DNA of 34,110 nucleotides from Cohaesibacteraceae bacterium. Its GTDB lineage: Bacteria > Pseudomonadota > Alphaproteobacteria > Rhizobiales > MH13. The stretch covers positions 1 to 34,110 of the forward strand of contig JANQJE010000138.1 in assembly GCA_028281795.1 (NCBI GenBank), written 5' to 3'. The position numbers and the translations under genes were made by a program. This document shows, piece after piece, positions 17,543 to 25,702 of this stretch. Position 1 is the first letter of the stretch. Each line of letters opens with the position of its first letter. Below the pieces are notes generated by a model. That model saw only the letters and a list, made by a program, of their open reading frames with translations, was not told the origin of the DNA and did not search any database.

Positions 17543-18410
17543 CAGCCAGACGCTCCAGAGCGGCATCGCGCTCGCGGGCGATGTGGCGCACTGCCTCGAT
17601 GAGCGACGGTCCGGCACACAGGGTCAGCCGCTCCGGCAGAGCAATACGCCGTCTTGGCGGATAGCGGTCGGCAAGTGCGGGGTGTGCAAGCAGGGCAGCG
17701 CCCTGATCTTCGGTGTTGGCGTCAAGGTTGGCTGTGATCAGCACATCAGGCTCGGCGCTGATGATTGTCTCCAGATCGGCAAAGCCGCCGCGCGCGCCCA
17801 CAAGGTCTTCACTTGCCAGGGCTATGCCCAACGCAGCCAGCAGATCGCCGGTCATGGACGCTGTGCCCCGCGTGTAGCCGCCACGTTGCACAAGAAGCGC
17901 ACTCAGGACCGGGGCCGACCGTTCGGCGTCAAGAGCGTCGTCCAGATCGGCAATCAACGCCTCGCCCCGCGCAGGGTGGCCAACCATCCCGGCCACAAGG
18001 CGGATCGCCTCGCGCGCGTCATCAAGCGACTGCGCGAACGGCACCTCCTCAACCGGATAATCGAATCGGCGCAACATGGTTTTGACCGTCTGGTTGGTGA
18101 AACGACCGACCAGAATAAGATCGGGCTCGAGCACCAGCGCCGCTTCGGCGGCCGCAGGAATGTGGGGATAAGGCGCAGCCTGGTCGGCGGCAAACGACAT
18201 TCGCGTGTTGCCTGAAAACCTGCTCAGGCCGACGATCTGGTCAGGGTCGGCAAGCGCCAAGACCAGCTGATCGGTGCACATGTTCAGCGATACAATGCGC
18301 TCGGGGCGTTCCTCCGCGAGCGCCGGCGGAACATGCGTAACGGCATAGATCAGCAACAACCCCACAAGGCCCAAAAGTCGCACGTCTCTAAACCTTTCGA
18401 TTGCTTGCAT
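17535..18410 (-). CDS. periplasmic substrate-binding protein, BtuF-like
   Basis: Binding protein of an ABC importer, helical-backbone metal/cobalamin receptor type. 291 residues with a hydrophobic signal peptide (LLGLVGLLLIYAVTHVPPALA) and a mature start ERPERIVSLNMCTDQLVLALADPDQIVGLS, followed by LVLEPDLILVG and NQTVKTML, then the second lobe (MTGDLLAALGIALASEDL, LETIISAEPDVLIT). The start is taken as ATG 18410; a GTG two codons earlier is possible. Divergent from the TonB receptor (97-base gap), with which the permease and ATPase genes run. Its stop overlaps the start of cobD, which supports a corrinoid substrate. Iron-siderophore or haem binding is the main alternative. Confidence 0.82.
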   Translation of the reverse strand: MQAIERFRDVRLLGLVGLLLIYAVTHVPPALAEERPERIVSLNMCTDQLVLALADPDQIVGLSRFSGNTRMSFAADQAAPYPHIPAAAEAALVLEPDLILVGRFTNQTVKTMLRRFDYPVEEVPFAQSLDDAREAIRLVAGMVGHPARGEALIADLDDALDAERSAPVLSALLVQRGGYTRGTASMTGDLLAALGIALASEDLVGARGGFADLETIISAEPDVLITANLDANTEDQGAALLAHPALADRYPPRRRIALPERLTLCAGPSLIEAVRHIARERDAALERLAGG

Positions 18411-18507
18411 GCCCACTGCGAAACCCTTAACAAAAGCTTACAGGCCCGGGACACATGCCGTGACGGGTGTTTGTGAAGAACCAGATCGAAACAGTAAAGG
18501 TCTGACG

Positions 18508-20373
18508 ATGGTACGTGTATCAGTACCCGGCTTGGCGGCCGGTTTTTTTGTGGCTGTCCTGGCCACACCCTTCCCCGCTTTCGCGCAAATTGAAGTGACG
18601 GTCTACGCTCCGTTTCGCGGCATTGCGACGCCGATCTCACGCGCAGGCAGCGCGGTCAGCGTGATCACCCGCGAAGAGATCGAACAGTCGGGACAGGCGT
18701 CCGTGGCCGAGCTTCTGCGCTCGGTTCCAGGGGTGAGTTTCACATCGTCCGGCGGGATTGGCTCCAACACGGACGTGCGCATCCGGGGCGCCGAAAGCCA
18801 GCATACGATGGTGCTGATCGATGGCGTTCCCGTCACCGACCCAACGTCGACGCGCAATGCCTTCGATTTCACCATGCTGCCGGTTTCATCCATCGAGCGG
18901 ATCGAGGTGCTGCGCGGGCCGCAGTCAGCGCTCTACGGGTCCGACGCCATTGGAGGCGTTATCGCGATCACCACACGGCAGGCACGGGAAGGTTTGAGCG
19001 GTTCTGCCAGCGTTGAAGCGGGCAGCTTCGGCACCCATCGTGAGGTCGCTGCTGCCAGTTATGGCGGCGATACGTTTGCCCTGTCGGGTGGTGTCGAGCA
19101 TCTGTTCACCGAAGGCTTCACACGCCGTCCGGGCAACGACGACGACGATGGAACCCGTCTCTGGTCCGGCAGTCTTCGTGGCCAGGCGACTCTGTCGGAG
19201 ACTGTCATTCTGGATGCGGCAGTTCAGGTCACAGATGTCGAAACGGAATACGACCGGCGGGACACCGACCCGCTCGGCGTGTCGGATCGTTTGGCTATTA
19301 CCGGCCATGCCCGCGCCCGTCACGAAGCCTTTGACGGCCGCTGGCGCCAAACGCTGACGGCCTTTGGTTCAGCCACGGACCGAGAGTTCGATGAGAGTTC
19401 GGCAACCACGCAGCGGCTCAACGACTATGACGGCTCTCGTCTCGGTCTGGACTACACAAGCGAGTTCGACTGGGAAACCGCCGGAACGACCTTGGTTGGA
19501 GCGAGCATCGAACAACAGTCCGCGAGGTATCGCGACATTGATGCTGGAACGACCGTTTTCGATGCCGAAGAGGTTTACTGGGGGGCGTTTGCGCTGCACC
19601 AGTTCTCGCTGTCGCCATCCTTTCACCTGTCGGCCGCCCTGCGGTTCGACGATTTTGACCAGGCCGGAACCTTCGTTACCGGACGGGCGACCGCCGTTTA
19701 CGAGTTTTTCGAGACGGAAACCCGCCTGCATGCCAGCGCCGGGACCGGCGCCAAGGCGCCAAGCCTTCGTCAGCGCATTTCGACGCCGACCCTGCGGCCT
19801 GAGGAAAGCTGGGGCTTTGATGCAGGTGTCACCCAAACGCTGTTCGATGGGCGTTTCACGGTGGATGTCACCGGGTTCTATCAGGAGATCACCGACCTGC
19901 ATGTGTTCGACAGCGCCAATTGGGCCTTTACCTTCGAAACCGAGAACTGGCTCAACGTCGGTGAAGCGGAACTGTATGGAGTGGAAGTCACGGCGGATGC
20001 CAGGCTGATCCCCGGCCATGTCGATGGATCGGCGCACTACACTTATCTGGTTGCCGAAGACGCCACCACAGGCTTACGTCTGCCGCGACGTCCGGAACAC
20101 GATGCGCAACTGACTTTAACCTACATCGGCGTCGATCGCTTTCGCTTATCCGGCACGCTTCATTGGGTTGGTGGCGAGCGCTTCAACCAGACAGACGAAT
20201 CGGGACCGCTTGCCGCCTATGCACGGGTCGACCTCAACGCTTCTTACCAAGTGCATGAACACCTTGAGCTGTTCGGCCGAGTCGAAAACCTGTTCGACGT
20301 GACCTATGAAGAGATAGCGGGCTACAACACGTCCGGCGTGTCGGCCTATGCCGGTATTCGAGGGACGTTTTAG
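18508..20373 (+). CDS. TonB-dependent outer-membrane receptor, BtuB-like
   Basis: 621-residue outer-membrane beta-barrel transporter energised by TonB. A signal peptide MVRVSVPGLAAGFFVAVLATPFPAFAQ is followed by a TonB-box-like segment EVTVYAP. The plug domain shows ISRAGSAVSVITREEIEQSG, ELLRSVPGVSF, VRIRGAESQHTMVLIDGVPV, IERIEVLRGPQSALYGSDAIGGVIAITTR, the classic BtuB-like plug, then the barrel and a terminal Phe (GIRGTF) for BAM recognition. The ATG at 18508 is supported by AAAGG eight bases upstream. The length is close to BtuB. With permease and ATPase genes directly after it and cobD nearby, cobalamin or a precursor is the likely ligand, though no cobalamin riboswitch fits in the 97-base upstream gap. 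Confidence 0.86.
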   Translation: MVRVSVPGLAAGFFVAVLATPFPAFAQIEVTVYAPFRGIATPISRAGSAVSVITREEIEQSGQASVAELLRSVPGVSFTSSGGIGSNTDVRIRGAESQHTMVLIDGVPVTDPTSTRNAFDFTMLPVSSIERIEVLRGPQSALYGSDAIGGVIAITTRQAREGLSGSASVEAGSFGTHREVAAASYGGDTFALSGGVEHLFTEGFTRRPGNDDDDGTRLWSGSLRGQATLSETVILDAAVQVTDVETEYDRRDTDPLGVSDRLAITGHARARHEAFDGRWRQTLTAFGSATDREFDESSATTQRLNDYDGSRLGLDYTSEFDWETAGTTLVGASIEQQSARYRDIDAGTTVFDAEEVYWGAFALHQFSLSPSFHLSAALRFDDFDQAGTFVTGRATAVYEFFETETRLHASAGTGAKAPSLRQRISTPTLRPEESWGFDAGVTQTLFDGRFTVDVTGFYQEITDLHVFDSANWAFTFETENWLNVGEAELYGVEVTADARLIPGHVDGSAHYTYLVAEDATTGLRLPRRPEHDAQLTLTYIGVDRFRLSGTLHWVGGERFNQTDESGPLAAYARVDLNASYQVHEHLELFGRVENLFDVTYEEIAGYNTSGVSAYAGIRGTF

Positions 20374-20385
20374 CGGAACAGGGCG

Positions 20386-21381
20386 ATGGCGCTTAACGGG
20401 ATTCTTGGCTGTATGGCCGCTGTTTTCTTTGCGCTGTCGCTTGCCGTTGGCACGACGATTTTCAGCCTCGACCAGTTGTCGGACGCGCTTGCCGGCAGCG
20501 ATGAGCGGTTGGCGCTGATCGTCTATGAAATTCGCCTGCCACGCACCGTGCTGGCTGTGTTGATCGGTGGATCACTGGGACTGGCGGGGGCAGCCTTGCA
20601 AGGGCTCGTGCGCAACCCGCTGGCCTCCCCGTCTCTCTTCGGAGCGCCGTCTGCTGCTGCCCTGGGCGCGGTGATCATGATCAGTTCCGGCCTGGCGGGA
20701 ACCCTGTCCTTTGCCTTGCCGGTCGCCGGGATGGCCGGAGCGTTGCTCTCGGTCGGTGTACTGATGCTGCTCGCAGGCCGGGACGCGCCGATCATAGTGC
20801 TGCTTTTGGCGGGCCTCGTCCTGTCGAGCTTTGCCGCGGCAGGGACGTCGCTTGCGCTCAACCTCTCACCCAACCCGTTTGCAGCTCTGGAGGTGGCTTT
20901 CTGGCTGCTTGGCTCGTTGGAAGACCGCTCGTTCCAGCATGTGTGGATGGCTGCACCCTTCATCCTCCTGGGCACCGTGCTGATGGCAAGTCAGGCGGGT
21001 GCGCTGCGGGTAATGAGTCTTGGTGAAGATACGGCAGCAAGCCTTGGCGTCGACGTTCTGCGTCTGCGCTTCTTCATCATTTTCGGCGTTGCCTTCGCCG
21101 TGGGCGCAGGCGTCTCCGTTGCAGGGACCATCGGCTTTGTTGGCCTGGTTGCGCCGCATCTGGTGCGGCCCCTCGTGGGGTATGACCCTGCGCGCGTTCT
21201 CCTGCCGGCGACCCTTGCAGGCATATGTCTGCTGCTGGCGGCTGATCTTCTGGTGCGCATCGTGCCGACGAGCGGCGAGCCGCTCAAGGTTGGCGTGGTG
21301 ACCGCTTTGGTTGGAGCACCCTTTTTCCTGGGACTGGTCTTGCGTGAAAGGCGCGCGCTTGCCGGGCGAACCACCCTATGA
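20386..21381 (+). CDS. ABC transporter permease, FecCD/BtuC type
   Basis: 331-residue inner-membrane permease of the type II importer family, with about ten hydrophobic segments. Diagnostic stretches: YEIRLPRTVLAVLIGGSLGLAGAALQGLVRNPLA (about 46-80), LLLAGLVLSSF, the cytoplasmic coupling region SLGEDTAASLGVDV, GFVGLVAPHLVRPLVG and DLLVRIVPTSGEPLKVGVVTALVGAPFFL. Would move the substrate from the BtuF-like protein across the inner membrane. Twelve bases separate it from the receptor stop, and its TGA overlaps the ATPase start (ATGA). Confidence 0.92.
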   Translation: MALNGILGCMAAVFFALSLAVGTTIFSLDQLSDALAGSDERLALIVYEIRLPRTVLAVLIGGSLGLAGAALQGLVRNPLASPSLFGAPSAAALGAVIMISSGLAGTLSFALPVAGMAGALLSVGVLMLLAGRDAPIIVLLLAGLVLSSFAAAGTSLALNLSPNPFAALEVAFWLLGSLEDRSFQHVWMAAPFILLGTVLMASQAGALRVMSLGEDTAASLGVDVLRLRFFIIFGVAFAVGAGVSVAGTIGFVGLVAPHLVRPLVGYDPARVLLPATLAGICLLLAADLLVRIVPTSGEPLKVGVVTALVGAPFFLGLVLRERRALAGRTTL

Positions 21382-22151
21382 TGACGCTCTCGGCCCTCAA
21401 CCTGTCGGTCACGGTCGGTACCCGTGCGCTGCTGCAACCGACCGATCTGGCTCTCAAGCGCGGCGAACTGACCACCATCGTCGGCCCGAATGGAGCCGGC
21501 AAGAGTACGCTCGTAAGGGCTTTACTTGGGCTGGTGAAGCATGACGGTCACGTGCAGCTTGACGAAGAGCCGCTCGATACGCTTCGACCCAAAGACCGTG
21601 CGAAGCGTATCGCGTATCTGCCGCAGGGCCAGAACCACGCCTGGCCGCTTTCGGTGGAGGCCGTGGTCGCGCTGGGACGATACCCGCACGGCGACGCCAA
21701 GGGGCAAAACCCTGATGACGTGGTCGATTATGTGATCGATAGCATGGGTCTTTCGACGCTGCGCCAACGATCCGTGCTGACACTGTCCGGCGGCGAGCAG
21801 ATGCGAGTGGCGGTGGCGCGGACGCTGGCTGTGCAGGCTGATTTTCTGCTCACCGATGAGCCGCTGGCCTCTCTCGACCCGCGCTACCAGTTCGAAATCA
21901 TGAACAGACTGGCCAGCGAGGCCCGCGAAGGATGCGGGGTCGTTGTGGTGATGCACGACCTTTCTCTTGCCGCGCGGTATGCGGATCGGGTCCTGCTCAT
22001 GCATCGCGGATCGGTTGCTGCCGATGGTCCGGCAGCCGACGTACTCAGGGATGACCTTGTCGGCACGGCATTCGGCGTGCGCTGCACACCCAAGGAGATC
22101 GTCCGGCACGATGGCGTTATCTCCGTCGCTCTACCGGACGGCATTGCCTAA
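21378..22151 (+). CDS. ABC transporter ATP-binding protein, BtuD/FecE type
   Basis: 257-residue ATPase powering the importer. Walker A GPNGAGKST at 36-44, Q-loop YLPQGQ, signature LSGGEQMRVAVAR, Walker B FLLTDEP, D-loop SLDP and switch His in VMHDLSLAARYADRV. Two consecutive Met codons; the first overlaps the permease stop and is chosen. The last gene of the receptor-permease-ATPase run. Its TAA is part of a 12-bp palindrome, TAAAGCGCTTTA. Confidence 0.93.
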   Translation: MMTLSALNLSVTVGTRALLQPTDLALKRGELTTIVGPNGAGKSTLVRALLGLVKHDGHVQLDEEPLDTLRPKDRAKRIAYLPQGQNHAWPLSVEAVVALGRYPHGDAKGQNPDDVVDYVIDSMGLSTLRQRSVLTLSGGEQMRVAVARTLAVQADFLLTDEPLASLDPRYQFEIMNRLASEAREGCGVVVVMHDLSLAARYADRVLLMHRGSVAADGPAADVLRDDLVGTAFGVRCTPKEIVRHDGVISVALPDGIA

Positions 22152-22160
22152 AGCGCTTTA
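22149..22160. promoter_or_regulatory. 12-bp palindrome TAAAGCGCTTTA (LacI-operator-like)
   Basis: Perfect palindrome with the central CG typical of LacI-family operators, overlapping the ATPase stop codon and lying seven bases beyond the 3' end of the convergent lacI-type gene. Its place between two gene ends is odd for an operator. It is too short and lacks the T-run needed for a terminator, and chance is possible. Confidence 0.3.
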
Positions 22161-22166
22161 CAGCGA

Positions 22167-23216
22167 TCAGGCTGGCAGCTCCCATGTGTCGCCTGTGCCC
22201 GGTGGTATACGTGACGAGCGCCGGACAATGAGCTTGCCGGGCAGTTCAATTGCTTCAGCTTCAAACGCTTCGCCTTCAACAGCTGCTTCAATGGCCTCGA
22301 ACAATGTTTCGCTCGTAGCCTCGATCATCGCATCGACAGGTTGGGAAAAGCTCGTGATGGAATAGGTTGGCCACTGGGCCGGACCGACATTGTCGAAGCC
22401 GACAATCGACACATCTTCAGGCACGGAAAGGTCGAGCCCCTCACGCAGTGCATCCATCACCGCGATGGCCATATGATCGTTGGCGCAAAAGATCGCGTCC
22501 GGCGGTGCGCTGCCCTGCATCATTTCGGTGGCCGCACGGGCCGACTGTTCGGCACTGTAGTTACCGACGGCCCTAGCATGCAGCGACGCGCCAGCTTCTG
22601 CCAGGCCGGCCATGAAACCGGTCTCCCGATCCCGGTTGGTCGAGGTTTCCTCAAGCCCGGCCAGATAGGCGATCCGTGTATGACCGGCCTTGGCCAGGAA
22701 ATGGGCAATGGTGCGCCCGCCATGCTCATTGGCGCCGGTGACTTTGGAAGCCGTAGGCGCGTCAGAAACCCGGTTGACCATCACCACCGGGATGCCGGCT
22801 GCATGACAGCGATCCGCAATTTCCGATGACAGCGAAACGGAGGCTAGCACCAGCCCGTCGATCTGATAGTCGAGCGCGCGCTGGAGTTCCTGATTCGCGG
22901 CATCACCCTCACCGGCGGTAAACAGGAGGATGTGATAGCCGCGCTTTTGGCAGTGATCAGAGATGCCCTGGACGAGTTCGGGGTAAAAGTGATTGTCGAG
23001 ATAGGATACCGCCATGCCGATCATGTGCGAGCGGCGCGTGATCAGCGAGCGAGCGATGGCATTGGGCCGGTATCCCAGGCGTACAGCCGCCTGATGTACT
23101 TTTTCCCGGGTTCCTTCAGCAACGCTTGCCCCAGGCGTAAAGGCGCGCGAAACGGCAGACTGGGAAACGCCAGCCTCCCGCGCGACATCGATTGATGTCA
23201 CCTTACGCCGGGCCAT
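22167..23216 (-). CDS. LacI family transcriptional regulator
   Basis: 349 residues: N-terminal helix-turn-helix and hinge (TSIDVAREAGVSQSAVSRAFTPGASVAEGTREKVHQAAVRLGYRPNAIARS split over 1-60), then a periplasmic-binding-protein-like effector domain (IGMAVSYLDNHFYPELVQGI, ASVSLSSEIADRCHAAGIPVVMVNR, DAIFCANDHMAIAVMDAL, VSIVGFDN). ATG at 23216. It is the third gene of a minus-strand run after the HpsN-like and SDR genes (72-base gap), so it probably governs their expression in response to their substrate. Candidate operators are TGCATGCGTATGCA at 25601 and the repeated AACCGCTTAT at 24093 and 24137. The effector is not readable from sequence. Confidence 0.93.
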   Translation of the reverse strand: MARRKVTSIDVAREAGVSQSAVSRAFTPGASVAEGTREKVHQAAVRLGYRPNAIARSLITRRSHMIGMAVSYLDNHFYPELVQGISDHCQKRGYHILLFTAGEGDAANQELQRALDYQIDGLVLASVSLSSEIADRCHAAGIPVVMVNRVSDAPTASKVTGANEHGGRTIAHFLAKAGHTRIAYLAGLEETSTNRDRETGFMAGLAEAGASLHARAVGNYSAEQSARAATEMMQGSAPPDAIFCANDHMAIAVMDALREGLDLSVPEDVSIVGFDNVGPAQWPTYSITSFSQPVDAMIEATSETLFEAIEAAVEGEAFEAEAIELPGKLIVRRSSRIPPGTGDTWELPA

Positions 23217-23288
23217 CGGCTATGGCCCCTGGAAGCGCTGATCGCCACAATGATGAAATAGTGTGCACCCGGACGGTTTAAGATGCAC

Positions 23289-24053
23289 TTATCCCGCCGT
23301 CCAGCCACCATCGATCAGAAGCGACGTACCGGTCACCATCGCTGAAGCATCGCCGGCCAAATACGCCACGGCGCCCATAATGTCTTCGATCTCTCCGACA
23401 CGGCCCAGCTTAATCTTCGATTCGATCCAAGCCATCTTTTCCGGATCTTTCATAGTCACTTCGGCCAGTGGCGTGCGAACAAAGGTCGGACAGATCGTGT
23501 TGATGCGAACGCCATGGGTTGCCCATTCGATGGCCATGGCTTTCACCATGCCTTCGACGGCATGTTTGGAGCCGCAGTAGACGGCGCGCTCGACACCGCC
23601 GACATGGCCCATTTGCGAGGACAGGTGAATGATGGACCCGGGCTTGCCGGCATCGATCATGCCACGAGCGGCCTCTGTGGAAAGCACAAACGCGCCGCGC
23701 ACGTTCACGTCCATGACGGCCTGATAGTCGTCCATGTCGGTTTCGAGCGCCATGGCGTGGCGCGCGATCCCGGCAGAATTCACAAGAACGTCAAACGGCG
23801 CCTGCTCGGAGAAGATGGCTTTGACAGCCTCTGTGTCGGCAACATCCAGTTGCACCGCTTCGGCGCTATACCCTGCCTTGTTCACAGCCGCGACAGCGTC
23901 TTCCAGTTCGGCAAGGCCCCGGGCTCCACAGACAATGTGTGCCCCTTGCTCGGCAAGCGCAACAGCACAGCCAAGGCCGATGCCGCGCGAGGCACCTGCA
24001 ATGAAGGCACGCCTTCCATCCAGACGCTGCGAGGGGGTTTTTGGCAGTTTCAT
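23289..24053 (-). CDS. SDR family NAD(P)-dependent oxidoreductase
   Basis: Classical short-chain dehydrogenase of 254 residues. Nucleotide-binding GASRGIG at 20-26, NSAG at 92-95, catalytic Ser145/146 in HLSSQMG and Tyr159-x3-Lys163 in YCGSKHA, and the typical end TGTSLLIDGGWTAG. Similar to gluconate-5-dehydrogenase-type enzymes. Its position between an HpsN-like dehydrogenase and a LacI regulator suggests a role in catabolism of a polyol or sulfonated diol. ATG at 24053 with a weak GAAGAA ribosome site. The 153-base gap to the upstream gene contains a 45-bp imperfect tandem repeat. Confidence 0.9.
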   Translation of the reverse strand: MKLPKTPSQRLDGRRAFIAGASRGIGLGCAVALAEQGAHIVCGARGLAELEDAVAAVNKAGYSAEAVQLDVADTEAVKAIFSEQAPFDVLVNSAGIARHAMALETDMDDYQAVMDVNVRGAFVLSTEAARGMIDAGKPGSIIHLSSQMGHVGGVERAVYCGSKHAVEGMVKAMAIEWATHGVRINTICPTFVRTPLAEVTMKDPEKMAWIESKIKLGRVGEIEDIMGAVAYLAGDASAMVTGTSLLIDGGWTAG

Positions 24054-24076
24054 TTCTTCATGGTCCCCAGCCGGTG

Positions 24077-24149
24077 CGCTCTGGGCAGATGCCCCAACCG
24101 CTTATGTTTACCTGGCCGAAACGCTCTGGTCCAAGGCCCAACCGCTTAT
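24077..24149. repeat. imperfect 45-bp tandem repeat upstream of the SDR gene
   Basis: CGCTCTGG recurs at 24077 and 24122, and CCCAACCGCTTAT recurs at 24093-24105 and 24137-24149, giving a period of 44-45 bases. The inner AACCGCTT is nearly self-complementary with a central CG, as LacI-family sites often are. This could be a pair of operators for the SDR gene or simply a small duplication. Confidence 0.5.
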
Positions 24150-24206
24150 TCGATAGAATTCAACTTTTGCGCGGATTCGTTCCGGTTTGCTGCGCAGCCC
24201 GACCAC

Positions 24207-25535
24207 TCACTCCGCTGCCAGTCTCGGCGCAGCGGCCTCACCATAGGGCACATTGAGACCTCCATAGCGGCGCACACGCACATTGGCCTGCTCGGCATGG
24301 CCGACAAAGCCTTCCAGCATACAAAGCCGCGAGCAGTACTCACCCATCAGCGCCGCCGCCTCGTTGGTCAGCACTTTCTGATAGGAATGGGTTTTCAGAT
24401 ATTTGCCGACCCAGAGCCCGCCCGTGTAGCGGCCGGCTTTCTTGGTCGGCAACGTGTGGTTGGTGCCGATCACCTTATCGCCATTGGCAACATTGGTCCG
24501 CGCACCGAGAAACAGCGCGCCGTAACAGGTCATGTTGTCGAGGAACCAGTCGTCGCGATCCGTCATCACCTGCACGTGTTCGGAGGCAATGTCGTCGGCA
24601 ACCTGCAACATCTCGTCGTAGGTGTCGCAGACGATAACCTCACCATAGTCCTCCCACGAGGCACGGGCGGTTTCAGCCGTCGGCAGAATACCGAGCAGCC
24701 GCTCGATTTCATCGAGCGTTTCGCGGGCCAGCTTCTCGGAGTTGGTAAGGAGAACCGCCGGTGAGTTGTAACCATGCTCAGCCTGACCCAGCAGGTCGGT
24801 CGCGCATAGTTCGGCATCGGCACCCTGCTCATCGGCGATTACCATCGTTTCGGTCGGCCCGGCAAAAAGATCGATGCCGACACGCCCGAACAACTGGCGC
24901 TTGGCCTCGGCGACGAATGCGTTGCCGGGACCGACCAGCATGTGAACCGGATCGATGGTCTGCGTCCCGATGGCCATTGCCCCAACGGCCTGAATACCGC
25001 CCAGCACATAAATCTCATGAGCACCGCCAAGTTTCATGGCGGCGATCACGGCCGGGTTCGGCTCTCCCTTGAACGGTGGTGTGCATGCGATGATGCGGGG
25101 AACTCCGGCGACATCAGCGGTGGCCACCGACATGTGTGCAGACGCCACCATCGGGAACTTGCCGCCCGGCACATAGCAACCGACCGACTGCACCGGGATG
25201 TTCTTGTGGCCCAGGATGACGCCCGGCAGCGTTTCCACCTCGATGTCGACCATTGAGTTGCGCTGATGCTGAGCAAAGGTGCGAACCTGATCCTGGGCAA
25301 ACTTGATGTCGTCCATATCGCGGGTGGAGACTTTGTTCATCAGCGCGTCGATGTCATCATCCGTCAGGCGAAAACGCTCGGGTGTATATCCATCGAACTT
25401 CTGTGAGAGATCGCGCACGGCGCTGTCGCCCCGCGCTTCGATGTCCTTCAGCGTGTCCTCGACGATGGCGCGCACCTTGGCATCGTCCTGCGAGCGTTCG
25501 GTCTCGGGTTTGCCCCGTTTTAAATGGGTGATCAT
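24207..25535 (-). CDS. histidinol-dehydrogenase-family enzyme, HpsN-like
   Basis: 442 residues of the zinc-dependent histidinol dehydrogenase fold. Visible: [46 protein letters not shown], the [15 protein letters not shown] strand with downstream [12 protein letters not shown] (zinc-ligand His), and SEHVQV, which holds the catalytic Glu-His pair. The N-terminus and the context (SDR, LacI; no other his genes) fit the paralogue group used in 2,3-dihydroxypropanesulfonate breakdown (HpsN, sulfopropanediol 3-dehydrogenase) better than a true HisD. The group assignment is from memory and is the uncertain part. ATG at 25535, with GAGG ten bases before it. A LacI-type operator candidate lies 66 bases upstream. 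Confidence 0.8.
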   Translation of the reverse strand: MITHLKRGKPETERSQDDAKVRAIVEDTLKDIEARGDSAVRDLSQKFDGYTPERFRLTDDDIDALMNKVSTRDMDDIKFAQDQVRTFAQHQRNSMVDIEVETLPGVILGHKNIPVQSVGCYVPGGKFPMVASAHMSVATADVAGVPRIIACTPPFKGEPNPAVIAAMKLGGAHEIYVLGGIQAVGAMAIGTQTIDPVHMLVGPGNAFVAEAKRQLFGRVGIDLFAGPTETMVIADEQGADAELCATDLLGQAEHGYNSPAVLLTNSEKLARETLDEIERLLGILPTAETARASWEDYGEVIVCDTYDEMLQVADDIASEHVQVMTDRDDWFLDNMTCYGALFLGARTNVANGDKVIGTNHTLPTKKAGRYTGGLWVGKYLKTHSYQKVLTNEAAALMGEYCSRLCMLEGFVGHAEQANVRVRRYGGLNVPYGEAAAPRLAAE

Positions 25536-25600
25536 GGCGCTCGATCCTCGTTGTCACTGGCTGGTACGGCCTCGTCCCTGACGCCCCCGTCCATGTGTCT

Positions 25601-25614
25601 TGCATGCGTATGCA
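25601..25614. promoter_or_regulatory. candidate LacI-family operator TGCATGCGTATGCA
   Basis: A 14-bp site symmetric at 12 of 14 positions around a central CG, the usual LacI-family layout. It lies 66 bases upstream of the HpsN-like gene, whose operon includes a LacI regulator. Binding is inferred. Confidence 0.45.
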
Positions 25615-25702
25615 TTACAGCAATGCACCCCGTTTCGACAATGGGGTGAGCCGTCATTGGTAGACAAAAATGCGTGGCCGTCATGATGCGCCAAGCCGTG
25701 CA

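Noticed and set aside
18411-18507. Possible second cobalamin riboswitch before the TonB receptor
   Set aside because: The gap is half the length of the aptamer and lacks the conserved boxes.
24207-25535. Annotation as the histidine-biosynthesis gene hisD
   Set aside because: Fold and catalytic residues fit, but the neighbours (LacI, SDR) indicate catabolism; kept as HpsN-like with stated uncertainty.
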